From SMYC01 sp963578475 (GTDB lineage Bacteria > Acidobacteriota > Vicinamibacteria > Marinacidobacterales > SMYC01): a stretch of DNA of 64,000 nt. The notes below the pieces were generated by a model that searched no databases, was not told where the DNA came from, and worked only from the letters and a program-made list of their open reading frames with translations. Positions within the stretch are counted from its first letter, which is position 1, and every line of letters starts with the position of its first letter. Shown here one piece after another: positions 36,969-46,446 of this stretch. The DNA lies in the NCBI GenBank assembly GCA_963578475.1, contig CAUZCL010000014.1:41099-105098 (forward strand), in the 5' to 3' direction. The position numbers were made by a program, and so were the translations under genes.

Positions 36969-39058
36969 TCCTACGTCACCTGCTCGCCATTTCCCTGCTA
37001 CTTCCTAGCCTCTCGGAAGCTCAGCTGAGCCTCGATCGGCTCTACTCGCTACCTTCGCTCATCGGCACCGCGCCAAAGCGCCCGGTTTGGTCCGGAGATG
37101 GCGGGAAGCTCGCCTTTCTCTGGAACGACCGGGGCTACCCGGCGCGCGACGTCTGGATCGTCGATCTTGGGCTAGAGCCCACAGCACCTATGCGCGTGAC
37201 CCACCACGCCTCGGAAGCGGAAGGGGATCGCGGCGTCCTCGACGTCGTCTGGCACCCCGACGGCGAGCGGCTCGTCTACGAGCTCGAAGCCACGCTCCAT
37301 TCCATGCGCGTGGGAGAAGCCTCCGAGTTCCTTGCCGCTGGCGGCGCGACAGCGGCGACGTACGCGTCGTCCGGCGAGCTGGCTTTTCTGCGCGATGGCG
37401 ACCTCTGGGTGCTTCCGCCCCTCGGTGAACCGAGGCGCCTCCTCGCTGACACGCGCGCGGAAGTGCGCATAGTCAACTATCGATGGTCGCCCGATGGTCG
37501 CCACATCGCAGTTCTCGAGAGCGACGAGCGCCGCGTACCTCTTCGCGGCGTTCCCGACTACATGTCGACGGATGTCGAGATGGCGTCCGTGCGGCGGCCC
37601 TTTCCTGGTGAAGAGCCGCGAAGTCTGCGGCTCGGTGTTGTCACCGTCGCGGACGCCTCCATCACATGGCTCGACCTCGAGGCCAAACCAACGGAGTCCA
37701 TCTTCAGTTATCTGTGGTCGCCCGATGGAAGAAGCCTGCTCGTCGACCGATCGGACCTCTACGTCAAGTCCCGCCGCATCCTATTGGTCGACGCAGGCGG
37801 CGGTGGCGTGAGCGAGCTCTATCGCGAGGATGACCCACTCAACGTGACGGCATATTGGCAAGTCGAGTGGGCCAGAGACGGCCACGGGTTCTATTTTCTT
37901 TCGGATCGCGACGACGATTATCACATCTACTACATGGCGACGTCGAATCGCGTCGGCGAGCCCCGACGCATCACGAGCGGCGATTTCGCCGTCGCCCACT
38001 TCACCGTTAGACAAGATGCCATCCACTACGTCGCCAACGCTCCAAGACCGGAGGACCGCCAGCTCTTTCGCATCGGTCTCGAAGGCGGTGAGCCCGAGCA
38101 GCGCACGGAGCGCGCGGGGACGCACGACCTCGTCATCTCTCCGGATGGGCGGCTCGCCGCAGACATGTTCTCGAGCGATCGGATGCCGCCCGAGCTCTTT
38201 CTCGTCGGGGACGCGGGCGAGCACCGGTTGACTCAATCGCCCCGGCCCGAGTTCTACGAGCACGCTTGGGTGCCCGCGCAATACGTCACGTTCCCGTCTC
38301 ATGTGGACGGCACAACACTTCACGGGCGGATGTTGCTGCCGCCCGAGCTTTCCGAGCCGCGCAAATATCCCGTCATCGTCGGCTCCGTCTATTCCAACAC
38401 GGTGCGCAATCAATGGGGCGGGCGCAACGCCCATCCACTTTGGGGCCTCGAGCAATATCTCTTGCAGCAAGGCTACATCCTTTTCGTCGTCGACATCCGC
38501 GGAAGCTGGGGCCACGGACGGGAGCTCCGCCGCGGGATCCGGCTGGATTACGGCGGGATCGATGTCGAAGACATCCATAGCGGCGTGAAATATCTCGAGA
38601 CGCTCGACTATGCAGACACCTCTCGCGTGGGGATCTGGGGCTCTAGCTATGGCGGGCTTCTGACCTGCATGTCGCTCTTCAAGAAGCCTGGGATTTACAA
38701 GGCCGGCGTTGCAGGAGCGCCGGCGACGAACGTCTTTCATGCCCTGACCGGCGAGATGCGCGTGATGATGTCACCTTGGGACGAGGCTGCCGCCTACGAA
38801 GGCGCGTCGGCGTTCTCTCATGCCGCGGGGCTACGTGATCCGCTTCTCATCATTCACGGTATGAGCGATCGCATCGTGCTCTACAAAGACTCGCTCGCAC
38901 TCGTCGAGCGTCTGATGAAGCTCGGGAAGAACGTGGACCTCGTTACGCTACCTTCGTCGCGCCACGGCTGGGATCGCGAGGAGCTCTACCAGACGCGATT
39001 TGCATTCAAGAAGCTCGTGGAGTATTTCGACCGTTACGTCAAAGGAGTTGGCCCATGA
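36965..39058 (+). CDS. Exported S9 family prolyl oligopeptidase (DPP IV-like)
   Basis: The 697-residue product has a signal peptide (LLAISLLLPSLSEAQ), a beta-propeller region (about 30-430) with WSPDGR repeats, and a C-terminal alpha/beta-hydrolase domain. The catalytic serine is in WGSSYGGLLT near 560, the acid in IIHGMSDRIV near 640, and the His in SSRHGWDREE near 670. Such enzymes remove dipeptides or cleave after proline or alanine in the periplasm. The ATG overlaps the stop of the phosphatase stub, and the stop overlaps the next gene, so it is part of a transcript with the GMC dehydrogenase pair. Confidence 0.9.
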   Translation: MILRHLLAISLLLPSLSEAQLSLDRLYSLPSLIGTAPKRPVWSGDGGKLAFLWNDRGYPARDVWIVDLGLEPTAPMRVTHHASEAEGDRGVLDVVWHPDGERLVYELEATLHSMRVGEASEFLAAGGATAATYASSGELAFLRDGDLWVLPPLGEPRRLLADTRAEVRIVNYRWSPDGRHIAVLESDERRVPLRGVPDYMSTDVEMASVRRPFPGEEPRSLRLGVVTVADASITWLDLEAKPTESIFSYLWSPDGRSLLVDRSDLYVKSRRILLVDAGGGGVSELYREDDPLNVTAYWQVEWARDGHGFYFLSDRDDDYHIYYMATSNRVGEPRRITSGDFAVAHFTVRQDAIHYVANAPRPEDRQLFRIGLEGGEPEQRTERAGTHDLVISPDGRLAADMFSSDRMPPELFLVGDAGEHRLTQSPRPEFYEHAWVPAQYVTFPSHVDGTTLHGRMLLPPELSEPRKYPVIVGSVYSNTVRNQWGGRNAHPLWGLEQYLLQQGYILFVVDIRGSWGHGRELRRGIRLDYGGIDVEDIHSGVKYLETLDYADTSRVGIWGSSYGGLLTCMSLFKKPGIYKAGVAGAPATNVFHALTGEMRVMMSPWDEAAAYEGASAFSHAAGLRDPLLIIHGMSDRIVLYKDSLALVERLMKLGKNVDLVTLPSSRHGWDREELYQTRFAFKKLVEYFDRYVKGVGP

Positions 39059-39669
39059 GTTACGAAGATAGGCGCTTGTTTCTCAAGAAATCCGCGACCA
39101 TCGTGTCGGGGCTGGCGGCGGCGAGCTGCACACCACCACGAGACGCCGCTCCGTTGGAAACGCCGAGCCTCGACAACCTCGACAGCCTCCACAGAACGAC
39201 GCTCGACGCCGTGGGGCGCGTCGTCTTGCCCAAAGGGGCTCTCGGCGACGAAGGCGTTACACGTGTCCTCGACGATTTCGTGAAATGGCTCGACGGGTTC
39301 GAGCCCGTGGCCGAGCTGCCTCATCACTATCTCTGGAACGACGAGATCGCCTACGGGCCTCCTGATCCAGCTCCGCTCTGGCGCTCACAGCTCGAAGCCC
39401 TCGAGCTCGAGGCCCAGAAACGTCACGGGAGCTCCTTCGGCGCCGTCGACGTGCCGCTCCAAGAAACCATCCTTCACCGGCAGCTCCCGCGCGAGAAGCC
39501 GCAAGATCTGCCTTATGCGGGCGACGCGCCTCATGTTGCTATCGGGCTTCTCGCCTATTTTTATCGAACGTCGGAAGCGAACGATCTCGGCCACGGTGCC
39601 GCGATCGAGAAGCAAACCTGCCGCGGGCTCGATACCGGTCCCGACGAGCCCAAGCCCCTCGGGAGCTAG
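39055..39669 (+). CDS. Gluconate 2-dehydrogenase subunit 3 family protein
   Basis: This 204-residue protein starts with a Tat-like signal (DRRLFLKKSATIVSGLAAASC) that also ends in a possible lipobox cysteine. The rest is the small helical subunit that partners membrane GMC dehydrogenases; VGRVVLPKGAL and FVKWLDGFEP fit the pattern. The catalytic flavoprotein follows after four bases. Together they would export a folded complex through Tat and pass electrons to the respiratory chain. The small subunit is usually needed for export because the large one lacks its own signal, as here. Confidence 0.78.
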   Translation: MSYEDRRLFLKKSATIVSGLAAASCTPPRDAAPLETPSLDNLDSLHRTTLDAVGRVVLPKGALGDEGVTRVLDDFVKWLDGFEPVAELPHHYLWNDEIAYGPPDPAPLWRSQLEALELEAQKRHGSSFGAVDVPLQETILHRQLPREKPQDLPYAGDAPHVAIGLLAYFYRTSEANDLGHGAAIEKQTCRGLDTGPDEPKPLGS

Positions 39670-39673
39670 CGCC

Positions 39674-41269
39674 ATGGCCAAGACGATAGAGAGCGATGTC
39701 GTCATCATCGGCGCGGGAATCAGCGCAGCCATGGTGGCCGAGAAGTTGACCGAAGAGACCGCCGCCAAGATCGTCATCGTCGAGGCCGGCGACAAGATCT
39801 TCAATCTCGAGGAACGGTTCGACCGGCGAGCGCGTTTTCTTGCTTATCGTGAAAACCCGTGGCGCGGTGACCACATCCGCGGCCAGACCGGCACGGGGAT
39901 CCAATCACGTTCGATGGCGGTCGGCGGGCTCGCCCTTCATTGGGGCGGGACGACCCCACGCTACTCACCGGAGGATTTTCAAGTTCGCTCGATCTACGGG
40001 GTGGGTTATGACTGGCCATTCACCTATGACGAGCTCGACCCGTTCTATCAGGAAGCCGAGGAACGACTCGGTGTGGCGGGCTCGCCTGGCCCCGCTGCGC
40101 TCGATCCACGCTCGAAAGATTACCCGCTACCTCCGCTCCCCGTCTCATACAACCTCGTCAAACTCCAAGAATGGGGCGAGAAGTCGGGCATTCCCTTCTG
40201 GCGTAATCCGGTCGCGAAGAACTCTGTCCCGTATCAGGGGAGAAACGTGTGCACGCGTTGCGATACCTGCAGCATCTGCCCGACGGGCGCGAAATACACG
40301 CCCGATTTCACGTTTCAAAGACTGTTGAAGGAGGGCCGCATCGAGCTCTACGACCGCACACTCGTTCGCCAGCTCGAGCTCGCGGAGGGATCAGACGCTA
40401 TCGATCACGCGGTCGCGCTCGACCGCGACGCGCCGGACGAACCGATCCACTTCCGCGCCAATACTTTCGTGCTCGCATCCGGCTATTGTTGGAGCACGCA
40501 TCTCTTGCTGCTCTCGAGAAGCGACCGCTTCCCCAACGGGGTCGCAAACCGATCCGGGATGGTGGGGAAGTTCGTCACTGGGCACCGTTCCCTTAACACC
40601 TATGTCGAAGTGCCAATGAAGCTCTATCCGGGCGTCTACCGCTCTGACAGCTTGCTCTCCAAGAAATTTCAGCGCGAGAGACCGGACCGTTATGTGCGCC
40701 ACGACCTTCGTATATGGGAGTCGGATGTCTCGCGCCGGCCGCGGCTCACGGACGATGAGGGCAAGCGCCTTTTCGGCGACGCGGTCCTGGACGACTGGAA
40801 GAAGCGCACGGCGACCGGCGTCGCGCGCATGCGCGCTTATTACGACGTCATCCCGGCGAAAGAGAGCGCGCTCACGCTCGACTCCAATCGCAAAAACCCC
40901 TGGGGCGATCCCCTGCCCAGGATCGACTTCGCCGACAGCGAGTGGTCGGCCGAGCTTCGTCAACACACCGAAGACAGCATCCGCGGCGTCTTCGATCATA
41001 TCGTTCGTGCCGGCGGTGGGAAGACCTTGTCGACGCGTGTCGACTCCTTGCAGGACCATCCGGGCGGCGGCTGCCGCATGGGCGCCGATCCGGCGACGAG
41101 CGTCGTGGACCCCGAAGGCCGATCGCACAACCACGAGAACTTGTGGGTAGTAGGCGCGCCGACGATCGTCTCCTCCGGATGCAACAACGGAACTTTGACT
41201 TTTGCGGCGCTCTCGCTTCGCTCAGCGACGGCGCTCGCGAAAACGCTACCCGCGCGCACAACGGACTAG
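39674..41269 (+). CDS. GMC family FAD-dependent oxidoreductase, catalytic subunit
   Basis: The 531-residue product starts with the FAD-binding dinucleotide motif VVIIGAGISAAMVAEKL. The second flavin motif lies in GGLALHWGGTTPRYSPEDF near 80. A Cys-rich segment CTRCDTCSICPTGAKY near 195 resembles that of gluconate/sorbitol-type dehydrogenases. The C-terminal GMC_oxred_C motif DHPGGGCRMGADP and the His/Asn pair in APTIVSSGCNNGTLT are present. It probably oxidises a sugar or polyol in the periplasm with the preceding subunit; no cytochrome subunit is adjacent. The substrate is not identifiable. Confidence 0.87.
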   Translation: MAKTIESDVVIIGAGISAAMVAEKLTEETAAKIVIVEAGDKIFNLEERFDRRARFLAYRENPWRGDHIRGQTGTGIQSRSMAVGGLALHWGGTTPRYSPEDFQVRSIYGVGYDWPFTYDELDPFYQEAEERLGVAGSPGPAALDPRSKDYPLPPLPVSYNLVKLQEWGEKSGIPFWRNPVAKNSVPYQGRNVCTRCDTCSICPTGAKYTPDFTFQRLLKEGRIELYDRTLVRQLELAEGSDAIDHAVALDRDAPDEPIHFRANTFVLASGYCWSTHLLLLSRSDRFPNGVANRSGMVGKFVTGHRSLNTYVEVPMKLYPGVYRSDSLLSKKFQRERPDRYVRHDLRIWESDVSRRPRLTDDEGKRLFGDAVLDDWKKRTATGVARMRAYYDVIPAKESALTLDSNRKNPWGDPLPRIDFADSEWSAELRQHTEDSIRGVFDHIVRAGGGKTLSTRVDSLQDHPGGGCRMGADPATSVVDPEGRSHNHENLWVVGAPTIVSSGCNNGTLTFAALSLRSATALAKTLPARTTD

Positions 41270-41298
41270 AACTAGCACGAGCTCGAAACGACTTCTGC

Positions 41299-41484
41299 AT
41301 GCCTTTGGCTGCGGTCGTCTTCTTGTTGACGTCCTCCGCGTCACTCGCCACGACCGCATCTCAGGTGAGCCGCGGGCACGAGAGGCCCACTACCCGGCCC
41401 GAGATTCTAGCTCTAGCTCGAGGCCCCGCAAGTATTATTCTCGGAGCGCGCGTCCGATCTAGCTCTCCGAAGCCTCGGCGATAA
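41299..41484 (+). CDS. Possible small exported protein or gene fragment
   Basis: A 61-residue open frame starting at 41299 has a signal-like N-terminus (MPLAAVVFLLTSSASLATT) and then a low-complexity tail rich in Arg, Ser and Pro. No ribosome site stands out and the tail looks like non-coding sequence. I list it because the stretch is otherwise empty, but it may be only the start of a deleted gene. Confidence 0.2.
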   Translation: MPLAAVVFLLTSSASLATTASQVSRGHERPTTRPEILALARGPASIILGARVRSSSPKPRR

Positions 41485-41836
41485 AGGATCGGGTTTCGCG
41501 AAGGCTTACCGTAGGGAAGAGGATGCGGCCCTGGATGGACAGCATGCTGATGTTGCCGTTGTCGTCGGTGATCTGTAGGTCCAGGATGAACAGGGCTTCT
41601 GTTGGGTTGCCGGGTAGCGCAAAAGCGTGCCGAGCGGGACGGAGAGCTCGCCCTTCGCGCGCATGTGGTTCGAGCCGGCGACCCGAACGATGTTGTTCGC
41701 CCCCCGATTGAAGCCGACCGTGCGAGCGCCCGTGTCGAGGTTCGCATGGGAATGCAACACGCTGATTATAGGGAGAGAGTTTTGGTCGACGTCGGACTAA
41801 CGGCTGAGTCCAAGCTCGACGGCTCGTCGAGCTCAC
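41459..41836 (-). pseudogene. Fragment of an unidentified protein, frameshifted
   Basis: One minus-strand frame reads LHSHANLDTGARTVGFNRGANN and MRAKGELSVPLGTLLRYPAT. The sense then moves to a second frame, EALFILDLQITDDNGNISML and RILFPTVSLRETRSF, ending at 41459. The two parts read like one beta-rich secreted protein with a one-base indel near 41600-41610. The start is unclear. I recognise no family. Confidence 0.4.
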
Positions 41837-41866
41837 ACCTGGCCTGAACGCCCTATGCGCTCGGAA

Positions 41867-42893
41867 TCAGCCCGGGAAATTCAGCACCAGCGTGAAGTTC
41901 GTGGCAGTTTGCGATATGTTGGAGAAGTAAACGTGATAAATTTTTCCCGCCTCGACCGAGATACTCAACCGGGTTTCAGTATCGCTGATTGGAGAGACTT
42001 GCAGCAGTACCGTGTGCACAGCCTCGATGAGCCGCACCTCCGCGAACAGCGCGGCTTGCGGGTTCTCCCACGTGATGGTGGCGGTCAGGGTGCCGTTGGA
42101 TCCGACGTCGGCGATGTAAGGTCCGGCTGGCTGGAACGGTGGCGCGATGTTGGTGAACGTGCGCGTCACCGGTATACCGACTGCGCGCGAGGACCCGGTC
42201 GCGGTAGCGAAAACCAAAACTCCGCCTGCCGCCGCCCCGCCTAGCAGTCCGTATAAGGCTTTTTTCGACCCCTCCCTGTTTCCACGTCCTTCGGGCTCGT
42301 CTCTCGCGCGCTTGAGAGCCGCCGGCGTCATGCGCATGGTAACTTCGACCGCGGTCGTCTCGGCGGCCCTGACGGTCACGCGGCTGTCATACCGGTGATT
42401 AGTCTTCCAACTGAACCTCAACGCGATGGTCGCCGCCGACGGCGTTTCCCACATAGGGCGTTGTGCCGACCCCGCGGCCAGCGATGGTGATGCTGGCACC
42501 GGGAGGTGAGGTTCGCACCTCGATGCGACCGACTAACCCTTCGCGAACGCCAACAAACGACTCGAAAGCGGCCGGCGGGAACCAGTCCTGCTGCGGCACT
42601 AAATCCGGGTGATTACGGACCGCCGATTCGAACGAGAGGCGCACGGCGGGCTCGTCCCCGAGTGCGTGGCGGGTCATGGCGGTGAACATGTGGCAATCGG
42701 CCAGCTCCGCCTGGATCTCGAGCTCGGACGCCAGTGCCTCGAGGAGGCCCAGCGCTTCGAGGTGTCGACCCTCGAAGTAAGTTTGCTTGCCTGCGTCGAG
42801 TCGTTCGGCTAGGCCCTCTTGTAAAACGGCTGGGCTTGTCGCCAGTGACAATACGAGCCACGAAAAGTAAAAACTGGTCACGGCTGCTAGCAC
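41867..42893 (-). pseudogene. PEGA-domain membrane protein, frameshifted
   Basis: The N-terminal frame (42893-42399) has a signal or anchor segment, an alpha-helical repeat-like region (YFEGRHLEALGLLEALASE, LADCHMFTAMTRHALGDEP) and a PEGA beta module (RIEVRTSPPGASITIAGRG, VGTTPYVGNAVGGDHRVEV). The module's last strand, RYDSRVTVRAAETTAVEV, is in another frame, so an indel lies near 42400-42410. The second frame continues through a membrane helix (ALYGLLGGAAAGGVLVFA) and a secreted beta domain to 41867. Intact, it would have about 335 residues. PEGA modules are common in surface-layer and cell-wall-associated proteins. Confidence 0.65.
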
Positions 42894-43116
42894 GCCAGCT
42901 TTGGCCGGGCGTTTGGCGAGTAGCCAGCGCTACTCAAGACGTTGTTCGCTGACCACTTACACCGCAGTTGCGCCCTGGCCACGCTGACGAGATCCGTCCC
43001 TTGGGGGAGAAAACCATCTGGGGTCTCGCCTCGCGCTGTCTTGGAAGACGTTGGTGGGCTGTTTGTTTGCGATTGCACCAGTAACGATTTAAACTCCGAA
43101 GCTCAAGGAGGAAATC

Positions 43117-43620
43117 ATGAGATTTCTGTTGGCGCTACTCGTTCTTCCCGCTTTGGCCAGCCCAGCGCTTGGCCAGAGGCCGTCAAAGGGCAAAATCCTC
43201 CTATACGTGACGGCTGATGAGGCCGGTGTCTACAAAGGTCTCCAGCAGAGAACGCCCGATTTAGAAGAGTCTGCGAAGGACGTACGGCGCCATCTCGGCA
43301 AAGGCAAATGGACGAAAGTGACCAACAAAGAAGAGGAAGCCGACATCAAGATCACCGTACTGGGCCGCCGGGACGACCCTGACAAAGGGATCGCGCTCGG
43401 ATACTCGCTCGACGCCGGAGCCTACAAGACGGAAGACGAGGTCTTCGATGGCAGCCAGTCGGCGACGGTAAGGGGCGGTGCCGCGAGAGACGTCCGCAGT
43501 GGAACCGACCTGACGGCCCAGAAGAGCAACGCGACCTATGAGGACCTCGCGATGCAGTTTGCCACCTCGCTCGATGAATTTTGCGAGACCAACTACGATC
43601 GTATCGTTAGTCAACGCTAG
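43117..43620 (+). CDS. Exported protein of unknown function
   Basis: An AAGGAGG site precedes the ATG at 43117. The 167-residue product has a signal peptide (MRFLLALLVLPALASPALG) and a soluble part with DVRRHLGKGKWTKVTNKEEEADIKITVLGRRD, features seen in small periplasmic proteins predicted to have an alternating beta-alpha fold. I do not recognise the family. No operon link is evident, since the amidohydrolase gene begins about 100 bases later. Confidence 0.7.
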   Translation: MRFLLALLVLPALASPALGQRPSKGKILLYVTADEAGVYKGLQQRTPDLEESAKDVRRHLGKGKWTKVTNKEEEADIKITVLGRRDDPDKGIALGYSLDAGAYKTEDEVFDGSQSATVRGGAARDVRSGTDLTAQKSNATYEDLAMQFATSLDEFCETNYDRIVSQR

Positions 43621-43724
43621 TAGGAACGCTCGAGCGTGGTCACCAAAAAGATTTCGGCCTGCTCTCTTCGCTTCCTTGAGCCTTGTCGAACCTTCGCCGG
43701 AGAATGACATTGAAGAGGCGTTGT

Positions 43725-44960
43725 ATGCACTTCGCCCGAAACGTCAAGCAGATTGAGCGCGTCGCAACACTAGCCGTCGCCGTCTCGTTGACGACGGTCT
43801 GCGCGCTCAGCGGTCAGGAGCGTGTCACGCTCCGGACAGCGCGCCTGCTCGACGGGCGAGGCGGCGTGGCCACGAACCGTGTGCTCGTCATTGACGGCGG
43901 ATCGATTCAGACCATCCGGAGCTCTTCCGGCGAGGGCGATTACGACCTAACCAACCTCACCGTTTTGCCGGGTCTCATCGATACCCACGTCCATGTCCGC
44001 TGGCACTTCGACCCAGATGGCCGGCTTCACAGCGACGACACGGAGAGCGCCGAGACGAGCGCGCTCTACGCCGCTGAGAACGCCTACAAGATGCTGATGG
44101 CGGGCTTTACGACCGTGCAGAGCCTAGGCTCACGCGTCGACAAGCCGCTTCGCGACGCGATCGATCGCGGCGTACTGCCCGGTCCGCGCATCTTGACGTC
44201 CCTACGCAGCATCGGCGCGCGCACAGGAGAGCCCGATGCGATCCGCGAATTCGTGCGCTTGCAAAAGAACGAAGACGCGGACGTCATCAAAATCTTCGCC
44301 TCAGCGAGCATTCGAGACGGTGGCACCCCGACGATGTCCCAAGCGCAGCTCGACGCTGCTTGCGGTGAGGCGCGCGCGCAGGGGCTACGGTCGGTTGTCC
44401 ATGCGCACGGGCCGGAAAGCGCGCGGCGTTCCGTCGAAGCGGGCTGCACGACGATCGAGCACGGCGCGCTCCTCGATGAAGAGACGCTCAGCCTGATGGC
44501 GGAGCGCGGCGTCTATTTCGACCCAAACACTCATCTCCTCTTCCTGAACTATTTCGAGAACAAAAATCGCTATCTCGGGATCGGCAACTACGACGAAGAA
44601 GGCTTTGCACAGATGGAGAAGGCCGTCCCATCCGTGTTAGAGGTTTTTCGCATCGGGTTGCGCGTCCCCGGGCTCCAAATGGTGTTCGGAACCGACGCCG
44701 TCGCCGGAGCCCATGGGCGGAACATCGAAGAGCTAATCTATCGCGTCGAGAGCGGCGGACAGGACCCTGGCGCGGCGATCGTGTCAGCGACGTCGCTCGC
44801 GGCGAAGTCACTGGGACTCGACCAGACGGTCGGAACGCTTCAGGCCGGAATGACGGCCGACCTCATCGGTGTCGAGGGGAATCCTCTCGAGGACATCACC
44901 GCGCTGCGGCGCGTGCGCTTCGTAATGAAGGACGGGAAGGTGTGGAAGAACGCGCGATGA
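43725..44960 (+). CDS. Exported amidohydrolase-family metal-dependent hydrolase
   Basis: Starting at the ATG at 43725, preceded by AAGAGG, the 411-residue product has a signal peptide (VATLAVAVSLTTVCALSG) and an amidohydrolase TIM-barrel: metal ligands HVHV in LPGLIDTHVHVRW, VIKIFAS (Lys ligand), VVHAHGPESARRSVEAGCTTIEHG, and FGTDAVAGAHG. Relatives include imidazolonepropionase-like and prolidase-like enzymes. The signal peptide suggests periplasmic action, for example on peptides. An ATG at 43704 and a TTG at 43683 are alternative starts. The 3' end overlaps the convergent AlgH-like gene by 65 bases. Confidence 0.85.
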   Translation: MHFARNVKQIERVATLAVAVSLTTVCALSGQERVTLRTARLLDGRGGVATNRVLVIDGGSIQTIRSSSGEGDYDLTNLTVLPGLIDTHVHVRWHFDPDGRLHSDDTESAETSALYAAENAYKMLMAGFTTVQSLGSRVDKPLRDAIDRGVLPGPRILTSLRSIGARTGEPDAIREFVRLQKNEDADVIKIFASASIRDGGTPTMSQAQLDAACGEARAQGLRSVVHAHGPESARRSVEAGCTTIEHGALLDEETLSLMAERGVYFDPNTHLLFLNYFENKNRYLGIGNYDEEGFAQMEKAVPSVLEVFRIGLRVPGLQMVFGTDAVAGAHGRNIEELIYRVESGGQDPGAAIVSATSLAAKSLGLDQTVGTLQAGMTADLIGVEGNPLEDITALRRVRFVMKDGKVWKNAR

Positions 44961-45528
44961 CCCTCTGACTCTTCGCGAGCTCATCCCACATCGTCTCGGG
45001 CTTCTTTCGGAACACCGTGAACGCGTCCGCGCGCACGACCTTCCAATCGCCACGACGAAGCTCGTTGTCGAGCTGCTGCGGCGCCCAACCAGAATGGCCC
45101 AGATATAGCCGCAGCTCCTCCGGCCCACGCTCTTCTTCGATGAGCCCGTCGAGCACTTCGGGGTTACTGCTGAAATAGACGTTCCCCATAACACCGTCGA
45201 CCCCCTCGGGCGGCTCATCACTGCGGAACAAAAAGATGAGTCCTTCGAGAGCGACGGGCCCGCCGAAATGAAGCGCATGTGTGGCGGCGCCGCTTTTATC
45301 GAGATCGGGTAGCGTCTCGGAGAGTTTTATTCCGGTCGCGCGGTTCACGATGACGCCAAGGGTGCCTCCTTTGCCATGCGAGAGCAGTAGAACCACGCTC
45401 TTGTGAAACGGGCCGCTCGAAATGCTGGGTTTCGCGACCAGAAATACCCCCTTCGTGGGAGGCACTTTCTGGCTTTCCGACGGTGCGCCGAGGATGAGTG
45501 CAAGGGATGCCGCCGCGAGTACCCGCAT
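44896..45528 (-). CDS. YqgE/AlgH family protein with a signal peptide
   Basis: This is a 210-residue protein with the YqgE/AlgH fold: FLVAKPSISSGPFHKSVVLLL, the conserved GTLGVIVNRATG near 56, LHFGGPVALEGLIFLF, and LYLGHSGWAPQQLDNELRRGDW near 145. AlgH proteins are normally cytoplasmic and of uncertain function. Here an N-terminal signal (MRVLAAASLALILGAPS) predicts export. The gene lies 50 bases after qhpE on the same strand and could be cotranscribed with the qhp cluster. The C-terminal tail is Arg-rich and overlaps the neighbouring gene. Confidence 0.82.
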   Translation of the reverse strand: MRVLAAASLALILGAPSESQKVPPTKGVFLVAKPSISSGPFHKSVVLLLSHGKGGTLGVIVNRATGIKLSETLPDLDKSGAATHALHFGGPVALEGLIFLFRSDEPPEGVDGVMGNVYFSSNPEVLDGLIEEERGPEELRLYLGHSGWAPQQLDNELRRGDWKVVRADAFTVFRKKPETMWDELAKSQRVIARSSTPSRPSLRSARAAAR

Positions 45529-45578
45529 GCCCGGAGCCTACGCCCATGGGGGGCGGAATGTCCACCCAAGCGACGCGC

Positions 45579-46262
45579 TCAGCCGCACCGCAGCCTCAAT
45601 CGCTCGGCGAGCTCTGATTTCGCGACGCCTGTCGCCAGAAGCGCTGCGGCCATGCCTGTGACGTGCGCTACCGCCAAGCTGACCCCATGAAAGTTGCGCT
45701 CCTTGGGAAGGCCGGGCAGCTCGCGCGCCCATGTAGACGCCACGAAAACGCCGTCCTTGTATCGGATCGTGTCCGCCTCCAGCTCGCGATCCGCCCGCAC
45801 CGCCACAACGCGGTCGAGGCGGCCCGGGAGCGAAGGTTCTCCCGAGACTTCATGGGCGGCGAAGATGACGAGACCGGCCTTGTGCGCGCGCTCACAAGCG
45901 GCGGCAAATTCCGGCTCGCGCGCGTCTTCCGTGCAACCGAGGCTCAAGTTGAGAAGGTCCAAGGCCCCCGGACCCTCTGGACAATCTGAGATGGCCCACT
46001 CGATGGCGCGCAGCAGCGTGTCGACATGGGTCTCGAGCCGCCGCCGGAAGATACGAATCGCGTAGAGCTCGGCGCTCGGCGCATGCACGCGGATGGTCGC
46101 GGCCGCCGCCGTACCATGTCCGAGCAGGTCCTCCCAAGCGTCATCGACCTCGACAACACCGTCACGGAAGCGGAGCCCCACGCCGCCGGCCACTCCTCCC
46201 ACGTGCCGGTGGTTTGGGTTGATGCCGCTATCGGCGACACCGACTCGAACCTTGGAAATCAT
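45579..46262 (-). CDS. qhpE: QhpE: subtilisin-like peptidase of the QHNDH gamma-subunit leader
   Basis: The 227-residue product (ATG 46262, MISKVRVGVADSG) is a compact S8-type serine protease without signal or propeptide. The catalytic Asp is in VADSGIN, the His in LLGHGTAAAA, and the Ser in GVSLAVAHVTGMAAA, in place of the usual GTSxAxP. In the known system QhpE removes the N-terminal leader of QhpC in the cytoplasm once QhpD has cross-linked it. It is the last cluster gene and its start overlaps the small ORF at 46273. A GTG at 46292 would give a longer N-terminus. Assignment rests on the complete qhp context. Confidence 0.85.
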   Translation of the reverse strand: MISKVRVGVADSGINPNHRHVGGVAGGVGLRFRDGVVEVDDAWEDLLGHGTAAAATIRVHAPSAELYAIRIFRRRLETHVDTLLRAIEWAISDCPEGPGALDLLNLSLGCTEDAREPEFAAACERAHKAGLVIFAAHEVSGEPSLPGRLDRVVAVRADRELEADTIRYKDGVFVASTWARELPGLPKERNFHGVSLAVAHVTGMAAALLATGVAKSELAERLRLRCG

Positions 46263-46272
46263 GATGAGGTCT

Positions 46273-46446
46273 TCAGACGAGCTCTGCGTCACGGTATCCG
46301 ATTACAAGAATGGGCTCCCCGTCATCATCCTTGAAGATTACGGTCCAGCCTCCGTCATCCCGATCAAAAGCCGCATCCATTACTTCTCGCGCGGAAATAT
46401 CGGCGAGCTCTTCAACGCGGCTCGTTTCTGTAAACCGAATCTTCAT
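46273..46446 (-). CDS. Small unknown protein between qhpF and qhpE (57 aa)
   Basis: From the ATG at 46446 this ORF reads MKIRFTETSRVEELADISA, then FDRDDGGWTVIFKDDDGEP and ILVIGYRDAELV. It is an acidic, probably beta-rich single domain with no signal or membrane part. Its start overlaps the stop of the preceding 40-residue ORF (ATGA), so it is translated in the operon. I recognise no family. It could be a chaperone for QhpC maturation, a leader-binding element, or a broken piece of a larger gene. Codon use resembles its neighbours. Confidence 0.55.
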   Translation of the reverse strand: MKIRFTETSRVEELADISAREVMDAAFDRDDGGWTVIFKDDDGEPILVIGYRDAELV

